From assembly GCA_020059785.1 (NCBI GenBank), contig JAGVBL010000117.1, forward strand, positions 1 to 7,881: a DNA stretch of 7,881 bases. The letters run 5' to 3'. The notes below the pieces were generated by a model. The model saw only the letters and a program-made list of their open reading frames with translations, made no database searches and was not told the DNA's origin. Both the position numbers and the translations under genes were made by a program. This document shows positions 6,832 to 7,881 of the stretch, piece by piece (position 1 is the stretch's first letter; the number at the start of each line of letters is the position of its first letter). This stretch comes from Ignavibacteriales bacterium (GTDB taxonomy: Bacteria; Bacteroidota; Ignavibacteria; Ignavibacteriales; Melioribacteraceae).

Positions 6832-7386
6832 TTATTCCCACGAAGCGGTATTCTTCATAGCATCGCTTCTAAGGTCGCCGATTGTACCATAACCATCAGG
6901 ACAACTAATAAAATATCTTTGTCCAATTGTTCTCATCCTGTCGATTTTAATAATTCGACCTCTTCTATCGATAACGGTATCAGCAACTTCAGAAGTATCT
7001 ACCTGAACTAAGAATTTCATTCTGGATTTTGGGCTGAAGAAGAGAGAATCGGGTTCAAATAATCCGGAGGATAGATTAACAAAAGGATTTGTAGATTTTT
7101 TAGTAACCGTATCAATTCCTTCCATTGCTTGTTTAACGCTTTTATCTGTTTTGATAAAAGTAATTAAGCTATCAAGATTATCCGTAAACTTTCCGAATTT
7201 AGTTTGCCATAATCTTTCGGCAGAGCGAAGATTAGACATTCTTAATCTGGATTCCTGCTTAAAATATTTTTCTTTTTCAATTACTTCATTAGGATCTAGA
7301 TAGGCAACCTTAATTAATACAAATGCTAAAACAGCGATAATAGCGTATAATACAAAATGAATATACCAGGGTTCACCTTTAATCAT
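6832..7386 (-). CDS. Single-pass membrane protein with pseudopilin-like layout, unknown function
   Basis: This 184-residue protein has one N-terminal membrane helix (about 10-29), a charged helical stretch (about 34-64, EKEKYFKQESRLRMSNLRSA) and then a likely beta-rich domain ending in YFISCPDGYGTIGD (158-171). The segment AERLWQTKFGKFTDNLDSL (56-74) resembles, from memory, a conserved region in hypothetical proteins of Bacteroidota and Ignavibacteria, where a similar helix precedes a G-x-[FY]-T-x-x-[FL]-D-x-L motif. Helix plus globular domain recalls pseudopilins, but no prepilin-peptidase site (G followed by [FM]-x(3)-E) precedes the helix, so it is not processed as one. It is probably anchored with its bulk in the periplasm. 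The start is set by a GGAGG at 7394-7398, seven bases upstream. It lies between the ComEA-like and PilM-like genes, so a shared envelope role is possible but unproven. Confidence 0.75.
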   Translation of the reverse strand: MIKGEPWYIHFVLYAIIAVLAFVLIKVAYLDPNEVIEKEKYFKQESRLRMSNLRSAERLWQTKFGKFTDNLDSLITFIKTDKSVKQAMEGIDTVTKKSTNPFVNLSSGLFEPDSLFFSPKSRMKFLVQVDTSEVADTVIDRRGRIIKIDRMRTIGQRYFISCPDGYGTIGDLRSDAMKNTASWE

Positions 7387-7393
7387 TATATTT

Positions 7394-7398
7394 CCTCC
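7394..7398 (-). promoter_or_regulatory. Ribosome binding site of the 184-residue membrane protein
   Basis: On the minus strand this reads GGAGG, seven bases before the ATG at 7386. It is a near-ideal Shine-Dalgarno that decides the start and lies within the 21-bp gap after the ComEA-like gene. Confidence 0.8.
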
Positions 7399-7407
7399 AG
7401 AGATTAT

Positions 7408-7881
7408 TTATTTAACTGAAATAAAATTTTTTATTTTTTCGAATTTAGATTTCCCAATTCCTTTAACATCCAGCAGATTTTCAATACTGTTAAATCTTCC
7501 GATCTTGTTTCTATAATCAATAATATTTTGAGCTGTTTTAATTCCAATACCCGGAAGCTCAGCAAATTCATTTAACCCGGCTTTATTTATATCTAATTTA
7601 TTAGCCGCCGGAAAGCTATCCGATGCCTTGTTTTTTTCTTTTTTAGCGTTTCTAAAATCTGAAAGTTCAGACTTAGATTCAACCCTTTTTTGCGTATTTT
7701 TTTGGAGACCGTCCTCATCATTAGGATTAATTGAAACATTATAAAATGTACTATCCTCTTTTGAATAATCAAACTCGAGTAAATTTGGTTTGTCGCTTTT
7801 ACTTTTTATGATGTTAATAATTATTCCCAGTAAGAGTGTTGAAAGAAGAAATATAATAATTCTGGATTCTGTTTCGGTAAA
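7408..7881 (-). CDS. ComEA-like helix-hairpin-helix protein (N-terminus beyond window)
   Basis: The frame is open from the window edge to a TAA at 7408-7410, giving 157 visible residues with no start codon in view. The visible part begins FTETESRIIIF and enters a membrane helix (about visible residues 7-25). A charged, lysine-rich, probably disordered linker follows (about 26-92). The C-terminal tandem helix-hairpin-helix domain starts at LDINKAGLNEFAELPGIGIK, continues through AQNIIDYRNKIGRF and closes with LLDVKGIGKSKFEKIKNFI. The two hairpins PGIGIKTA and KGIGKSKF are the DNA-contacting motifs of ComEA, which holds incoming DNA at the membrane during natural transformation. Many bacteria carry such proteins without proven competence, so the role is inferred from the domain. 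Only a short N-terminal piece is probably missing. It is the first visible gene of the leftward operon, 21 bp before the next. Confidence 0.87.
   Translation of the reverse strand, partial: FTETESRIIIFLLSTLLLGIIINIIKSKSDKPNLLEFDYSKEDSTFYNVSINPNDEDGLQKNTQKRVESKSELSDFRNAKKEKNKASDSFPAANKLDINKAGLNEFAELPGIGIKTAQNIIDYRNKIGRFNSIENLLDVKGIGKSKFEKIKNFISVK

Overview
The window is AT-rich bacterial DNA, densely coded, with two blocks of genes that converge near position 4780. The style suggests the Ignavibacteria/Bacteroidota-Chlorobi group. Pointers are the coaD and rsmD proteins next to a PilM/DUF3822-like protein, a short membrane-anchored ComEA-like helix-hairpin-helix protein, and a 184-residue protein of a type I associate with that group. 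This placement is inference from memory of family distributions, not a search result.

Plus strand, 1-4764: two consecutive copies of one two-gene cassette. Each copy is a 70-residue, two-helix membrane protein followed within 4-6 bases by a ~700-residue sodium:solute symporter (SSS/SLC5 fold) with about 15 predicted membrane segments and a soluble C-terminal tail of ~120 residues. The small proteins match at 34 of 70 positions without gaps (counted by hand). The symporters look about two-thirds identical and stay in register, without indels, at least to their shared FNFVGIFWQDG segment. The whole unit, not just the symporter, was therefore duplicated. The substrate cannot be read from the sequence. 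The layout resembles other SSS transporters encoded with a small partner (YjcH-ActP, YhdT-PanF, DUF4212-SSS), so the small protein is probably a subunit or assembly factor.

Minus strand, 7881-4794 (transcribed right to left): a five-gene run consisting of a ComEA-like protein (N-terminus cut by the window edge), a 184-residue single-pass protein with a pseudopilin-like layout, a 306-residue PilM/actin-fold-like protein with degenerate nucleotide motifs, rsmD (16S rRNA m2G966 methyltransferase) and coaD (phosphopantetheine adenylyltransferase). Spacing is tight (21 bp, 13 bp, a 1-bp TAATG overlap, 76 bp), so it is probably one operon whose promoter lies beyond the right edge. Two enzymes of general metabolism and translation thus travel with three envelope- or DNA-uptake-flavoured proteins of unknown function.

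No RNA genes, mobile elements, CRISPR arrays or broken genes were seen. No stretch over 300 bases lacks a gene. The longest gap (115 bp) lies between the two symporter cassettes.
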